DNA from: Pyxicephalus adspersus | Taxonomy: Eukaryota; Chordata; Amphibia; Anura; Pyxicephalidae | NCBI RefSeq assembly: GCF_032062135.1 | Contig: NC_092858.1 | Span: forward strand, 169,714,725 to 169,778,724 | Reading direction: 5' to 3' | Length of the DNA: 64,000 nt | In this document: piece after piece, positions 18,696-33,600 of the stretch | Numbering within the stretch: position 1 is the stretch's first letter | How the letters are laid out: every line of letters begins with the position of its first letter | Notes under the pieces: model-generated | Told to the model about the DNA's origin: nothing | The model's input: only the letters and a program-made list of their open reading frames with translations | Database searches by the model: none | Position numbers and translations under genes: made by a program

Positions 18696-21600
18696 CATTG
18701 GTTATATGTGTATACACACACATATATGGTAATGGCAATTGCAATCACCAGCTGTGGTGTCATTCAGTCTTCTGGGCTGCCCTGGGTAGTTCTCACCTTA
18801 AAGCCCTGGAGGGAGCCATCAATTTTATACAGCCATGGTGACTGTTTGATTTCTTCTCTCAGGTGCGGCAGTATGTCGTTCAAGTCTTTATTATATAATA
18901 AATTTTGTTTCACAGCTCTAGATATTTCCACTGGAAGCTCAATCTTTGTGTGATCCTATTGGTCCTAGTCTTTGTCGTCCCGTTTTACATTGGCTACTTT
19001 GTGGTGAGCAATATTCGACTGCGTGAGTACAAAATTGTCAAATGCCCTAAATATATCAGAGATATTAATATTGTGTGATAATTATATTACATAGGAGTGT
19101 TCCTATATCTTTTGACCAATTGGGGCCTTTAGGGTGTGATAAATACTTACAAAAAGCAGTTACATAAATCCTGCCACTTGCACTGCTTGCTGCACAGATC
19201 TAGACCCTCTGCAAATACTGGACCTGATTTATTATAGCTTTCCAAGGCTGGAGAAGGATACACTTTCATCAGTGAAGCTGAGTGATCCAGCAAACCGGTA
19301 ATGGATTTCTTCAAAGTCATTTGCTATTTGCTATCCTGGACCGGATCCATTACAGGTTTGCTGGATCACCCAGCTTCACCGATGGAAGTGTATCCTCTCC
19401 AGCCTTGGAGAGCTTGAATATATCAGGCCCTCTGTTTCAGTCTAGTGATCTTTACATACTGACTTATCTGTTCCCAGACCATAGCAATCTGAAATGTGAC
19501 CCTGGGAACTTTTTTAGAGCACCTGATTCCCAGAACTGAACTCAGCTGCGGTGGTTGAGCTAATAAAACTCTATTCCAGACTTATGGAACTCATAATGTA
19601 GGAAACTGGGTGAAATGTAAACTCTCTCATGGGCTTTCTCAGGCATCATTTCTTTCCTTCTTTCACAATGCCAAATTCCAGTGATGGCTTAACTAGCTTT
19701 TTGGGCTTCTGTATTCAAAGCACGCAGATCATGGCATGTGAGAGGGGCTGACAGTACTTCTGCCTTAGTACTTCTATAAGAGCAATCAGACAGTAGATAC
19801 TTTCTTATTTTTTACTTAATTAAGCACCCAAAAACACAGAATATCTACGGTGGCCCTAAAGGCTGCACCTTGAACGCTGAAGGGTCACAGTTGGAGCCTA
19901 AGTCATGTACTGCTTGCACTTATATATAAAACTTCTTTCTGATCGATGTGGCCTCCTCCAGTGTTTGCATCTCCCATAAGTCCATGCTTGTCCAGGACGT
20001 CCCCATACAACTGAGAGAAGCTGATCTACTTGCAATTCTGAGTATGACCTATTCAAGGGCATTTTAAATCATTTAACATGCCACACTGAAGAAGATTGCT
20101 GCCTTTAAGACAGTATTGCTCAACCTTTTTACATGGAGGAACACTTGAATTAACTTTCAGGTTTTCAGGGAGTCTCTGCTATACTATTATATCCACAGCT
20201 CACAGTATATTAGTGTGGTAGTCAGCTGGAAGAATGTCTCTTACATTGCTGTCCTTTGGGAAGAATGTCACCTTACAAAAAAAATCATTGGGGTCACTTA
20301 AACTGACCTGAGAGGCACAAACTGCTCATTGCTTAAAGAACCCCTAGCAACCTCTGGAGGAACCCTGTTTAAGAAGCACTGCTTTAGGATGTAAGCATTA
20401 AAGAAGGTCATCAATGAATGTAAGTTTGACCTGGTTGGGATTATCCTTTCAGGAGGCCAATATGCAGGCAGATTTAGGTACCTATGTAGCAGCATATTGC
20501 ACTGCATGTTCTGGGTCTGTACCTAATGCCAATTTTGCAATTACAAGTTCAGGTTTACTTGATATCTTTATAGATCTTCAGTTAGCATTCGCCACTTTGA
20601 AAATAGAGAACACCAGAGACCACAATAGGGATTCATGTTTTTCCTAGTCCTTTTCCTTTTTTTGTTTTTCCTAGTCCTAGTTTGCAGCTATTGAGATTTT
20701 GTTTCTTTTTTGGTGCATTTTTATTTTCACCAAATAGAAATAGTTTATTTAGAGGGATGGGACCCAGATAAAATAAGTGGACCATTTTATTGGATGACTG
20801 GCTTTGGGCTGTGTGCACGTCTATGCAGCCTCAATGATAGCGACATGCGTTACTGCTGCTTTACTGGTTGTGGTAACTCATGTAGGTAATGTGTGCAGTG
20901 CTATCTCACACAGATCCCAACCTTAATATTTTTAACACATTATTGGATTAAACCTATTTGTATAATTTTATCTAGGGTTTAGCTTTATTTTGAAACTTGC
21001 ATATATTATTATTATTATTGTTATTAATAAACAGGATTTATATAGTGCCAATATATTACACAGCACTGTACATTAAATATGGGTTTGTAATGACAGACAG
21101 ATACAAACATAATATAACATACATAATACCCATGCCTTTTACATAAATGTTCCTATTGGGAAATTATAAGTATTTTAGAAAATATTGTCAGTGTGGTACT
21201 GTACTGTCCTTCTTGTTACTATAAGAGGTATCAGAAACCTGGAGATGGGTTCAGAATGCTTTTTGGACTCTTTTTCTGTGTTAGACCTCTATATTAGGAG
21301 CCGATGACATGAAGAGAGCCCACTGTTAACTTCTTCTTTTCGTTCTTTTTGCAGTGCATCGGCAGAGGTTACTCTTCTCCTGTGTGGTGTGGATGACGTT
21401 TATGTACTTCTTCTGGAAGCTGGGAGACCCCTTCCCCATTCTAAGCCCAAAGCATGGTATGTAGTTGACGACAATACATAGTCATTGTTTATTATATCTC
21501 ATTTGTTTATGGTAACCTAAAAAATGACTGAGTAAAAATGTGGGAAAATAAAGCAGGAGGAGTGGTGGAGGACGTCCAAATCCATAGAATGCATTGAGCA

Positions 21601-24600
21601 GATGCAGGGAGATCCATTGCACTGCAGATCCTCAGGCACAGCTTCCTCTCCAGCAAGGAGAATAGTGAGCATCAATAAATCTGAACATCTTCTCCTTGGA
21701 AGGTGTTAGGCAGCAGTATGTTAGATCCCCTAATGCAGACGTATAGCTATGAGGCTGAGGGTCCATAGGATTGCTTAGGCTAGGTACACACCTGCAGTAG
21801 TTGTCATTAGAAAACAAACGATTAACGACCGATCAGTGATTATTCACGTTTATTTTAAACAAGCGCATAGTGCATGATTCTGTACATGATGAAACGATAT
21901 GAACGATACTTTAAATATTATCCCCCAATGATCTATAAGCACTAGATATATTCGTTTAAACGATGCAGGAAGTGATGTGTATCGGAGAAAGTGTACCACA
22001 GAACCATCCACAGTCACTGAATGACCGTACACACAATAGATGATTCACAATAGTGAACGATCAACACCCAATCAGATCTGCCGGGGCAGTCGTTTGTTTC
22101 CAGCGACATTCCTTGTTCTCCATCGTTGTTCATTTTTTTTTTTTTGTTACCAATATCAGACGATCGATTGTTAGTCATTCCTTTCCAACAACAATTATTG
22201 CACGTGTGTACGTAGCCTTAGGCCATGAGAGCCATTAGAATTTTCTGGGCCCCCTCTCATGTCCCCCTAAAGTACCATCATTGCAAAGGTCAAACTCTTT
22301 TGCACGGAACCCAGGCATAGGATGTGCACTGCTTTATATATTTTTTTTTTTTAATATTTTCTATATGATAGCAAATTTTCATTGCATATCCACTTGAATC
22401 TATATGTTTGAGTTTAACCAGTGTATAAGAGATGCCAGCTCAGCAGTCTTCTACTATGACTTAAGTCATGTGTGCAGGTCCTTTTGCTACATGGCTGCAA
22501 ATGCGCAATTCATACTTACATTCTGACTCTTCCCCACAGGAATTCTGTCCATCGAGCAGCTGATCAGCAGGGTGGGCGTCATCGGAGTGACACTTATGGC
22601 CTTACTGTCTGGTTTTGGTGCTGTGAATTGTCCTTACACCTATATGTCCTACTTTTTGAGGTAAGTCCTGAGGCTTAACAGGTCCTGTGTATTATTTTAA
22701 TACTCTGTGAGCATTGCAGGTTAGCCGTCCTTTGGGCCCAGCAGACAGTTAGTGCCCTTTTGTCTGAGTTCTGTTCANNNNNNNNNNNNNNNNNNNNNNN
22801 NNNNNNNNNNNNNNNNNNNNNNNNNNNNNNNNNNNNNNNNNNNNNNNNNNNNNNNNNNNNNNNNNNNNNNNNNNNNNNNNNNNNNNNNNNNNNNNNNNNN
22901 NNNNNNNNNNNNNNNNNNNNNNNNNNNNNNNNNNNNNNNNNNNNNNNNNNNNNNNNNNNNNNNNNNNNNNNNNNNNNNNNNNNNNNNNNNNNNNNNNNNN
23001 NNNNNNNNNNNNNNNNNNNNNNNNNNNNNNNNNNNNNNNNNNNNNNNNNNNNNNNNNNNNNNNNNNNNNNNNNNNNNNNNNNNNNNNNNNNNNNNNNNNN
23101 NNNNNNNNNNNNNNNNNNNNNNNNNNNNNNNNNNNNNNNNNNNNNNNNNNNNNNNNNNNNNNNNNNNNNNNNNNNNNNNNNNNNNNNNNNNNNNNNNNNN
23201 NNNNNNNNNNNNNNNNNNNNNNNNNNNNNNNNNNNNNNNNNNNNNNNNNNNNNNNNNNNNNNNNNNNNNNNNNNNNNNNNNNNNNNNNNNNNNNNNNNNN
23301 NNNNNNNNNNNNNNNNNNNNNNNNNNNNNNNNNNNNNNNNNNNNNNNNNNNNNNNNNNNNNNNNNNNNNNNNNNNNNNNNNNNNNNNNNNNNNNNNNNNN
23401 NNNNNNNNNNNNNNNNNNNNNNNNNNNNNNNNNNNNNNNNNNNNNNNNNNNNNNNNNNNNNNNNNNNNNNNNNNNNNNNNNNNNNNNNNNNNNNNNNNNN
23501 NNNNNNNNNNNNNNNNNNNNNNNNNNNNNNNNNNNNNNNNNNNNNNNNNNNNNNNNNNNNNNNNNNNNNNNNNNNNNNNNNNNNNNNNNNNNNNNNNNNN
23601 NNNNNNNNNNNNNNNNNNNNNNNNNNNNNNNNNNNNNNNNNNNNNNNNNNNNNNNTGAGCAATCTGTTTCTCTCAGGTCAGTTTAATAGATACCAATGAT
23701 CTTTTTGGCTATCTGTAAGGGTGGAAGCCTTCCCTCTGTCCAGAAATGTAGGGCGCATCCTTCCCACTGACCACCACACTAATATACTGTGAGCTGTGGA
23801 TATGGTAATTACAGCCCGGTTTCCCTGAAGACCTGAAAGTTATTTCAAGGGGTTCCCCTATGTTAAAAAGACCCAGAAACACTACTATAGTTACATTATA
23901 TGTTTATTATGTGGATATTTGGTCTTTAAACAATATGGCCAAGGTATGTGGACACCCCTCCAAAATACATTCCGGTGTTTCAAGTGAAGTGTACACATTA
24001 CGGTGTTTCAAGTGAAGTGTACAATCTATGCTACAACATACAAAGACATTTTAGATGATTGTGCACTTCCAATCATGTGGCAACAGTTTGAGGAAGGCAC
24101 TTTTTCTGTGGCTGCACATTTGTACCCCTGTGTACAAAGCCAGCTCCATAAAGACATGGTATGACCAATTTGACATGTCAACTGTTTTCCAAAGAACCCC
24201 AACCCTACTGAAAAAAATGCAGATTGTAAGCCAGGTCATCCAACTTCAGTACCTGGCCTCCCATATGCTGTTTTAGCTGAATGAGTACCAGTTCTCCCAG
24301 AGAAGCCTTAAAATCTTCTGGAAGGACTTCTCAGGATGGTAAATGCCATAATAATGTCCATGGTTTGGGAATGAGATGTCCAGCAAGCTCAAAATATGTG
24401 CGATGATCAGATCTCCACAAACTTTTGACCATATACTGTATTTATTAGCTTTATTATTATTATTATATAATAATTATTATTATTATAATAATAAGAATAA
24501 TAAACAGGATTTATATAGTGCCAACATATTACACAGCGCTGTACATTAGAGGTTTCAAATGACAGACAGATACAGACAGTGACACAGGACGAGGAGAGGA

Positions 24601-27600
24601 CCCTGCCTTACAATCTAGGAGGTGGGGGAAGTATCACACAATGGGAATGTAGTATTATTACTCTGTATAGAACAGACTTTTAATTGCCAGCTTGCATTAA
24701 TTTCAATATAGAACATTAAAACATTAGAAAAATATATTTTTTTTCACACATACAATGTTTTTCCCAGCAGAAGTTTTAATTATAGTCAAACTAAATTTTC
24801 AGTTTTACCTGCTAAATACATTCCAGGAGCATTGACACAAAAGGTGTGCAAAGTCTTCTTGTTTTGCTAAATCAGACTTGTATCTGTACAAATCACATGC
24901 TCCCCACTGATCACAGAGCTATCCTTCTGACCCAATGTGACCTAATGTATGTGAAATGCTGGGTACTCTTCCATTAGCTGTAGTCTTTCCATTCCTTTTT
25001 TTCCACAATCTGTTGGAACTTTGATACTGGGGTTTGAGATACTGATATCTCTATTGCAAAGGTTACCATTAGGATATCTTATCTTTGTTCTTCTTACTCA
25101 TTCTTAATCTAACAAAGATAACCGTTCTTACCAAATTCACAGACTTTAACATTTAGCTATGTAAATTCATTAATATCATTTTTGTCATAATCACTGAAAA
25201 CAAATGAGAATGAGCATATGTAATGAACAATTTGCCTACTTATATTGGTGAAGAGACATGATTGTTCACAGAGCTTTGCAGACGGCCTTACTGACGGCCT
25301 TATATGAGCATTTAAAGATCACACATGTCTTAATACATTATTAAGGTTATGCCTTAAACCCAGTTTCCTGATGTAATTACAATCCTAAAATCATTATTTT
25401 GATAGTCCAAAATGTTCATGGTACTGGTATGTGAACACTTTAACAGAAGAAGCTGGCAGTTCCATAGCTGTACAGAGGATGGAGCTGTTCATTCCTGCAA
25501 GAGTGCTGGCAGCAGACACATCTAGTAGTATGCAAACTGTATAACTACCTTTGCTGAAGGTTCATTAAAGTTTATGGCTGTGTACACACGTTATATCATT
25601 TCACATGTGTACAGCGGTCCCTTGATGTACTTGACTCGGTGGATCAAGGAACAGTTTTGGGAATAGCTGCTGTGCATTTTAATGGAGGACAGCACAAGGC
25701 GGTGCTGCTTGCTTGTCCTCCACTTTCCACTGAGTTCTGTGTGTACAGCCCTCTTTTGTTCTTCTATCACTAAAAAAAATCATAAAAGATCAGATTCAAA
25801 GTATAGCCAAAACTCTTTTTTTGAAGATCTCAAGCTGCAGATCTAGAGCAAAGCCTAGCACAGCAGTGCCCAGGTACTACAAAATTAGGGTTAAGGCAGC
25901 TTCTACACACTCACAATACACAAGTGTTTCCACTCTGCACATATTACGAGTGTCAGGCACTAAGCTGGCAACTTGGCCCAGAGATTGGATGGCGACTGTG
26001 AGTTATTACTGAACACAGATGGCACTCTTTCTGGAGAGAAAAGTAGATGAAGGCATTGGCCCGGATTTATTGAAGCTCTCCAGTGCTGGAGAGGATACAC
26101 TTTCCTCAGTGAAGCTGGGTGATCCAGCAAACCTGGAATAGATTTCTTTAGAGTCATTTAGTATTTCCTAGCAAATGTTTTGAATCCTGAACCAGATCCA
26201 TTCTAGGTTTCTAGATCGCCCAGCTTCACTAATGAAAGTGTATCTTCTCCAGTCTTCCGAGAGTCAGCTTTGGGAGAGCTTTAATAAATCAGGCCCATTG
26301 ACTGTAAAAGTGCAGACTTGTACTCGAGGTAATTATTTCCTGGATCTGTTAAACTTTATTTAGCATGTGTTCGGGTTTTCAACTTAAATTATATGCTCGG
26401 TCCACTTTATTGATTTTGTCTCATAGTCAACAGCTGGAAGGATTGAGAACAGTAAGTCCTTTGAGACTTCTAGAGAAGTGTGTCCTGCACAGAGCCCTGT
26501 GAACTTGGCCCTACTGACCACTTTTAGAACACAATGGATCCACTAGTTGTAAGCCTTGCTTATTTAACATTAGTGCTCGACCTTATCAATTCTGTTGGCT
26601 CGGTAGGCACAAGATCCAACAGACATTCTAAAAAATCTTGCAGGAAGCTTTCTAAAAATATTTAGAGACTGCTATGGCTGCAGAGGAGGTGGGGTGAGGG
26701 GGTTGTCAACTCTGTATTTTAAATCCTATAAATCCAATAGGTGTGATGATTTTAATAAACAGTATTTATAATATATTACGCAGTGCTGTACATTAAATAG
26801 GGGTTGCAAATGACAGACAGACACAGACTGTGACACAGGAGGAAGAGAGGACCCTGAGAGCTTACAATTTAAGAGGTCGGGAAAATAGTGTAAGCTTTGT
26901 TGTACTGAGTGCCAGATTCACCTGTCTGTTGGGGAGTGCAGTATTCAGGTTTCTCCCCTTTGTGTTTTCTGACTCTGTTCCTACCTACCCCACAGTTATG
27001 AGCGGTCTCTTGCAGGGTTGTTAGCAGCTCTTGATAATGGGCACAGCTGGGTTGCAGATCTGGGAATTTAGCACAAAGGGTTAACTCTCAGCATCAAATT
27101 AAAATAAAACCTATTCTATCTGTGCTTTCTTATCTTTAATAAGAAAGAAGCAAGCCAATCATTAAATAATGTTTTTTTCTTTAAAAACAATTCTCCAATA
27201 AATCAGTGACATAAATGTGGCCCTTCCTGGAGCATTGGTGCCTTGGAAGTCAAAGCAATACATGCTAAGAGTAGCGAATAAATCATTTTCCCCACTCTCT
27301 GTTCTACCCTTCATTGTTTATATGTATTGCTTCCATGTTGCTGAGGACATCATCATTGAGGCAGAAAATTCCTAAATGCGTGAGATTTTACAAACATTGA
27401 AGGGCTAAAGTAATCAAAAATCATCAAATGAATTGGCCACATTTGTTGGGGCACAGAGGAAATGGGCAGACAAAGATACCAGGGGTATTACTGTATGTTA
27501 TCCACATGGAATTAGCAGAAGGTAAGGCTTTCAAGAATAACTTTACAAAGCACAAGAACTGAAATAGGACTTTTTGTGTGACCCTATGAAAGCCTAAAAG

Positions 27601-30600
27601 GAAGTGGGTGCATAGTAAGCATGGTAACAAGAACTAGTCTTAAAGGGAACCTGTCAGCAAAGGCATGGAAGTGCTGCCATTGATGAGGCAATAAAAAAAT
27701 TATTGTGGTCACCTAAAAGCAGTTTAAGCTGTAATTGCCTAATGTCTGACCTGGTATCGCCTAATCTCTTGCGTGTACTGTAGTTGGCATTATGTACTTG
27801 GAAGGCAGCCTAGACATCAGATGACCTCTGATCACTTTTGTAAACTTTCTTTTTAAAATCTGCACAAATATAACAACTTGAGGTGGCAAATTCCAGTTCT
27901 GCAATCAGGACCTGTTCCTTTTTAGGGATGTCTGTACCTTTACCATAATTTTGTGGCTATGACCGGACCTAATATTTTTGGCGATGCCCAACCTCCTTAC
28001 TATGTCATGTTGCAGTTAGCAAAGCTCATGCTGATTTGCGAGCTCTTGGAGCATGTTGGAACTCTGATAAGAGACCTCTGCTTCCACACAGAGCAAATGT
28101 CCTTCTTTCCACCATGATGGAAGGGGATGGGCTTTGCTGCTTTATAACGAAAACCCAACCATAGGACACACCCTTGTTTTGGTGCATCTGGAATGTATTT
28201 AGTCCAGTTTTACTAAAAGTTCAATAGGCTTTAAATGGTTCCAAAAATTCAATATGCAGAACATTTTCATACTCCGAAAGAGATATCTCTTTTCCTAAAA
28301 ATTGGTTAAAGGTGGGTGTAAGGCCAGATTGCCCACGAACAATGCTTAGTGGATTTCACTGAACACCATAAAACCACTGTAAATTGTCTTTTGTATGTGT
28401 GATAACAATATCTGTCTCTGCAGGATAGCCATGGTGAGAAGGAATATGTTCCAGAAAGGAGAGGTGCAGAGCCGCCCTGGTGGATTCTGGGGGATGATAA
28501 AAAGCGTCACATCTTCAGCTCCCGGCAGTGAAAGTATCCTAAGATGTCACTAATCTGACCGGTTACATTTCAGGGGTGGCTGAGACATTTAAAATATTGC
28601 AGCAATAGTGGAAATCCTTTAAAGTAACTCTGTCACCAGAGTAGAAGAATTACATTACACGCACCCTGTAAAATAGGATTCTCACCCTGACAGGGTTTTT
28701 TCAATCTTATATCGCTGAGTCCATCTTAAGGTATTATTATCACCTCTGCAGTGTCTGTTCGATTGCTGCAAGGTTTGTCAGTCTTTTTGGGTTTTACTAC
28801 TTACACAGTGGCCCCCACTGCTAGTCTTGGTTCCTTCTTCAGACAGCTGCAATACTATAAGACTCTGCAGTGATATTGGGGCTCAATGATGAAATCATGG
28901 CATGAACTGCCTGGACACAAAGAGAGCCCTTTGCTAAAGTACATATCGAATAAATTGCAGCAAACTAATATTTCATCCCTACTACAGAAGACCAATAAAG
29001 CTATTAAAGGTTGCTTCTATGACCCTTTCAAATACTGGTGCCCTTACTACTAATTGCTAGGGTCACAGAGGCACAAAACTACCAAATATCTTCATGCCGC
29101 GCTCTTTCCCCTAGTTTGGATACTAAGGTCTCTAATAATTTACTAGGTTGAAAGATTGGTAGTTGGGGAGTTCACATTGGTGTTTAGTTTGTTGTTGAAA
29201 CGTGAATCAAACAATTCTTCAGTCCTTTTAGGTTGCTATTTCCTTAACTCCAGCCATAGACCTCTCCCAGATTCAGCAGGAGGTGGACGCTTTGGAAGAA
29301 CTAAGCCGGCAGCTGTTTCTGGAGACCGTAGACCTTCATGCTACTAAGGTAGGATAAGATTTTTTGCAAGCCTATAAAAAAAACTAATTCAATACAAATT
29401 CAGAGTATACCTTTAAAGGGTATCTTTCAAGAACCCCAGTCACCAGACCATTTTATTAATACCCTTCTCAGAAGATCTTATGTATAAATAATGTATTTTA
29501 TGCATTTTATTTATCTGTAATTCCTTGTGCAGACATACAAAAGCTCTGAGACTGCTGCTGGGTGCTGCCATCATTGTTGGGATGTAAGCACCCCTAGCAG
29601 ACTTGGAACGGTCATTCAGGTGGCACACTATTCTCCTTAGCTTTTAGCATGGCGACTGCATAATGTAGAGAGGGGCTCTAGGGGACCGGTGGAGGAGCTT
29701 CACCTCCACATACACTCCCAAAAGGGGAAAAGAAGAGGGCTGTGTTGGGAAATATGTAATATTAATTTTAGCAAACTTTGTAAGGTTATTCTGTGTTGTC
29801 AATGAGATCTGCTATTTTCTTTCATGTTCATCCATGTCTTTTCTAGGAGAGAATTGAATATTCTAAAACCTTCCAAGGAAAATACTTTAATTTCCTGGGC
29901 TACTTTTTCTCCATTTACTGCGTGTGGAAGATTTTTATGGTAAGATGGATTCAGCATTGCTTGGCATTTATCTTTCTGTAAATCTTCAGTGTTTTTCCCC
30001 CAGAACATTAGTGTAATGTCTAATGATGAGATGCAAACGCATTTGAGATTTCCATCTTCAAATCTGTCACTTTCAACTCACACTTGTTCAACACACACCC
30101 CCTCCTGCCCCTGGTGACCCCAACATTCACTTACAGAATTACACTTGCTGAAGTGCCTTCAGCCCCTTCTGCTTGCTGGGGCTTCCTCCTCCAGTTGGTA
30201 CGTCACCGCAGCTCTGCAGGGGCACAGTGATATAGCAGCTGTCAGGAGGAACCGCGAGGGACACAGGCATCAGACAAGTAGAAGTCTGAGAAGATAAAGA
30301 TCATACTGCCATTGTAGCTCTGCAAGAGGCTAAAATTCAGAGCAAAACTGGTAAGTATCATTACTCCTCTTTTTAAGGGTGGGCTATTTATTTATTATCA
30401 ACAGAGTTGATAATAACTGCAAACAAAATCCGCTGTTTAAGGCTGCTTACACACATGCAATAATTGTTGTTGAAAAGAGTCTTTCACAATCCTTTCCAAC
30501 AACAAAATACTGAATGAGCCATGTACATACAGCACCGTTCTGCCCTTTGGAAATTGGAGGGGGAAAATGATGCACTGTCCCCTTATCATTTGCATTATCG

Positions 30601-33600
30601 TTGTTCTATATATTCGATCGTTGTCCAAGGATCCGCCATGACAGATCCTTGAACAACTTCGGTCAAGCGCTGTACACACGCAAGATTCTATTACGATACC
30701 AGCCCTGAGACATTTATCAGACGAGAATCATCTGACGTGTGCACGTAGCCAAGGGTTTGCTCCCACTAGGATATGTGACTTGTTTTTGAATTTGAATTCA
30801 TTTTCAAATATTACCTTAGAATGTGTTAGGGCAGCCCATTCTTTTTACTTGGCTATACCAACATTCCACAGTGCAAAGAAAAGTTGTTTATTGCTGCACT
30901 GATCAAAGTGCAGCTAACAGCGCTATGAGATTTCACAGTGCAGTGCATTGGAAAGGTTGTTTGGGGTGCCATAAATAGTGAATGAATGCAGTGTGCCAGT
31001 GTTTACAATGCGTATTGCAGGCATTGCTGGGTCTAAATATGTGAGATATTGTAACTTTAGTAACTGCCCCCTCAACAAATTCCTGGAGAATGTTTAATAC
31101 TCTTAATATCAGAAGAAGATTCTACAGCATAGAATCTGGACAGTGAATGACAATTGGGGATTGTGAGTGGAAGCCAGGGAAAGAGGAGCATACTTTCTCA
31201 TTTTTTCTTTTACAGTCTTTTGTAAAAATTTTTTTTTTTGTATTTGTGGAAGGTTGACAACTGTGAACAGCAGGCCTTGTAATTGTTGTAATGTCTGCTT
31301 TTTAGTAATCCTGTACCATTCAGGTCAAATCAGTAAGCTCTCTGGATTGCATGTATTTGAAGCCTCTTTCATCCTTCCATATGCTCACCCAACCCAGTCA
31401 TGAAAATTATCATTCACAGATGTGGTGAGCTCTGTCTCCTGTGTATGGGCTGCCTATGCTTTGCTAGAAGCCATTCCCAGATTTGCACCTCATACATGTC
31501 TTTGTGTTTTGCAGGCTACAATAAACATCGTATTTGACAGAGTTGGAAAGACTGACCCTGTGACCAGAGGGATCGAGATCACTGTGAATTACCTGGGCAT
31601 TCAATTTGATGTAAGTTTTTTCTTTCTATAAACAACACCTAAACAAGACGCTAGATATGTATGTACACTCCTACAAGCAGATGAGTTCTGTTGGCAGATG
31701 CTGCTTTTATTACAGTTGTGATGGCTCTAAACTTCCTAGGTGGCCAACTCCTCAGAAAACTGCCTGTGGTCTAAAGAAAAGAGGTCATCAACTTTCCTCT
31801 TATATCACTTTTTGTCAAATGTCATCCTATGATTTAGCTGACACCACACACGCTGATTTTCCCATATCGGGCATTCAATCTTGGTTGTTTCATAGCATTG
31901 ACCACAAATTGATTCTAATTTATACATTTGATTATTTAGAAGTGAATGCTATCCAGCATAGACTGCAAAAAACCTTGATTGGGTTCTTCTTTGAGGTTTT
32001 TGAGACCGGTTCAGTTGAAGTTTGGAGCACTCACACATGCCGTGATCAAATTATTATTATAATACAGTATTTATATAGCGCCAACATATTACGCAGCAAT
32101 GTACAAAGTCCATAGTCATGCCACTAGCTTTTCCTCAAAGGGGCTCACTATCTAATGGTCCCTTTCATAGTCATATGTCAATACTACAGTCTAAGGTCAA
32201 TTTTGGGGGAAGATAATACCCTAACTGCATGTTTTTGGAATGTGGGAGGAAACCCATACAAACACAGGGAGAACCTGCAAACTCCATGCAGATAGGACCT
32301 AGGACCTAGCGCTGCAAAGGCCAGAGTGCTAACCTCTGAGCCACCGTGCTGCCCCTGTAAATAAAAAAATTAATTGTGCTGTGCATTAATAAAAGCAATT
32401 GATTTTCAGTCAACAGTTGACATTTATATTAAACAAATAATCAACCTAAAAATCAATGAATTTAAAGAACATATTGCTAGTGTTAGGATGACCATGATTG
32501 CTATATAAGTGAACAAAACATATACTTTATCCCAGTTTTTTGTTCTTTTATTGCTCAGGTGAAGTTCTGGTCACAGCACATCTCCTTCATCCTGGTTGGA
32601 ATTATCATTGTCACCTCAATCCGAGGATTGTTGATCACACTCACCAAGGTACTTCTATAGGCTGCATGACCCTATGCATGTTTTGCTGGGGCATATGAGG
32701 GGATTGGAAGTGAAGAGTTCCATAGCCACATAAAGGCTGGTGGAACATTTGATACTTGCACACTTTCTGGAAGCAATGGTCTTTCTGGAGATCTGATATA
32801 CCTGCCACCTAGTCTGAGACAGAGCTCTGCTCTCAACAAAAAGCATGTTTTCCTACTGAAGAACTACAGATCTGACTTAGTAAGGAGCATGTCAGACCTC
32901 TGCATACAGTCTGCTATTAGGAGTCCCACTCTGGTCCTGTAAGACATTGAATACCTTTTGTTCTGATGTATCTGAAATGTATTCATCTAATTTTAACTTC
33001 AGCTTCTTAAGTGGTGTTGCTGTATGCTTCATGTTATGCACATTTATACAGTTAATACCACTCTGTCTTAGACAGGTAGGTAACATACAAACAAAGCTAA
33101 ACTCCGAACAACCTATTTTGTGTAGCAGATGATACAAGAGTAGTAAAACGTACATCAGTTACAGTATACCTGTTTAATAAAGGCAAAAAATATCCATTGA
33201 TTCTGACACATTTAGAGCTGGGAGCTCTTCCTGGCTACCAACAGCCAATAATATTGCTCCCAGCTGTTTACTATAATTTCACAGCTCTGCCTGTTCTGAA
33301 CGTTTCCGGTGGTTGCTGAGCAGGAACACTTCCTGATATGTAAACAGTTGCAGAGATGTGTAATTATAGTAAATACCTGGGAGCATGTCTCAATGTACTA
33401 AAATAATAGTCATATATGACTGATATTGATTGGCGCATGGCATAACTACACCTAAATGTGCTTGTTTAGCAGAGATGTACTACATATGCCTCCATATAAT
33501 GCATTGCTATGAAGAAGCCATTATTAAACCCACATTGCTCAATATTTCCTACTAGAGTGCTAATTTTTCACAGTACCTTGCATTTTTGCTTTTCTTGAAT

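Noticed and set aside
22752..23699. Long open frames (295-315 codons) on both strands
   Set aside because: They run through the 878-base N gap and contain no real codons.
29251..29259. Alternative GPR89 acceptor CTCCAG at 29253
   Set aside because: It would add two residues not in the family; the acceptor CATAG just before 29260 gives [12 protein letters not shown], matching other GPR89 proteins.
31657..32115. 152-codon plus-strand open frame
   Set aside because: It lies in a GPR89 intron, ends in the SINE at 32045-32357, and shows no protein family resemblance.
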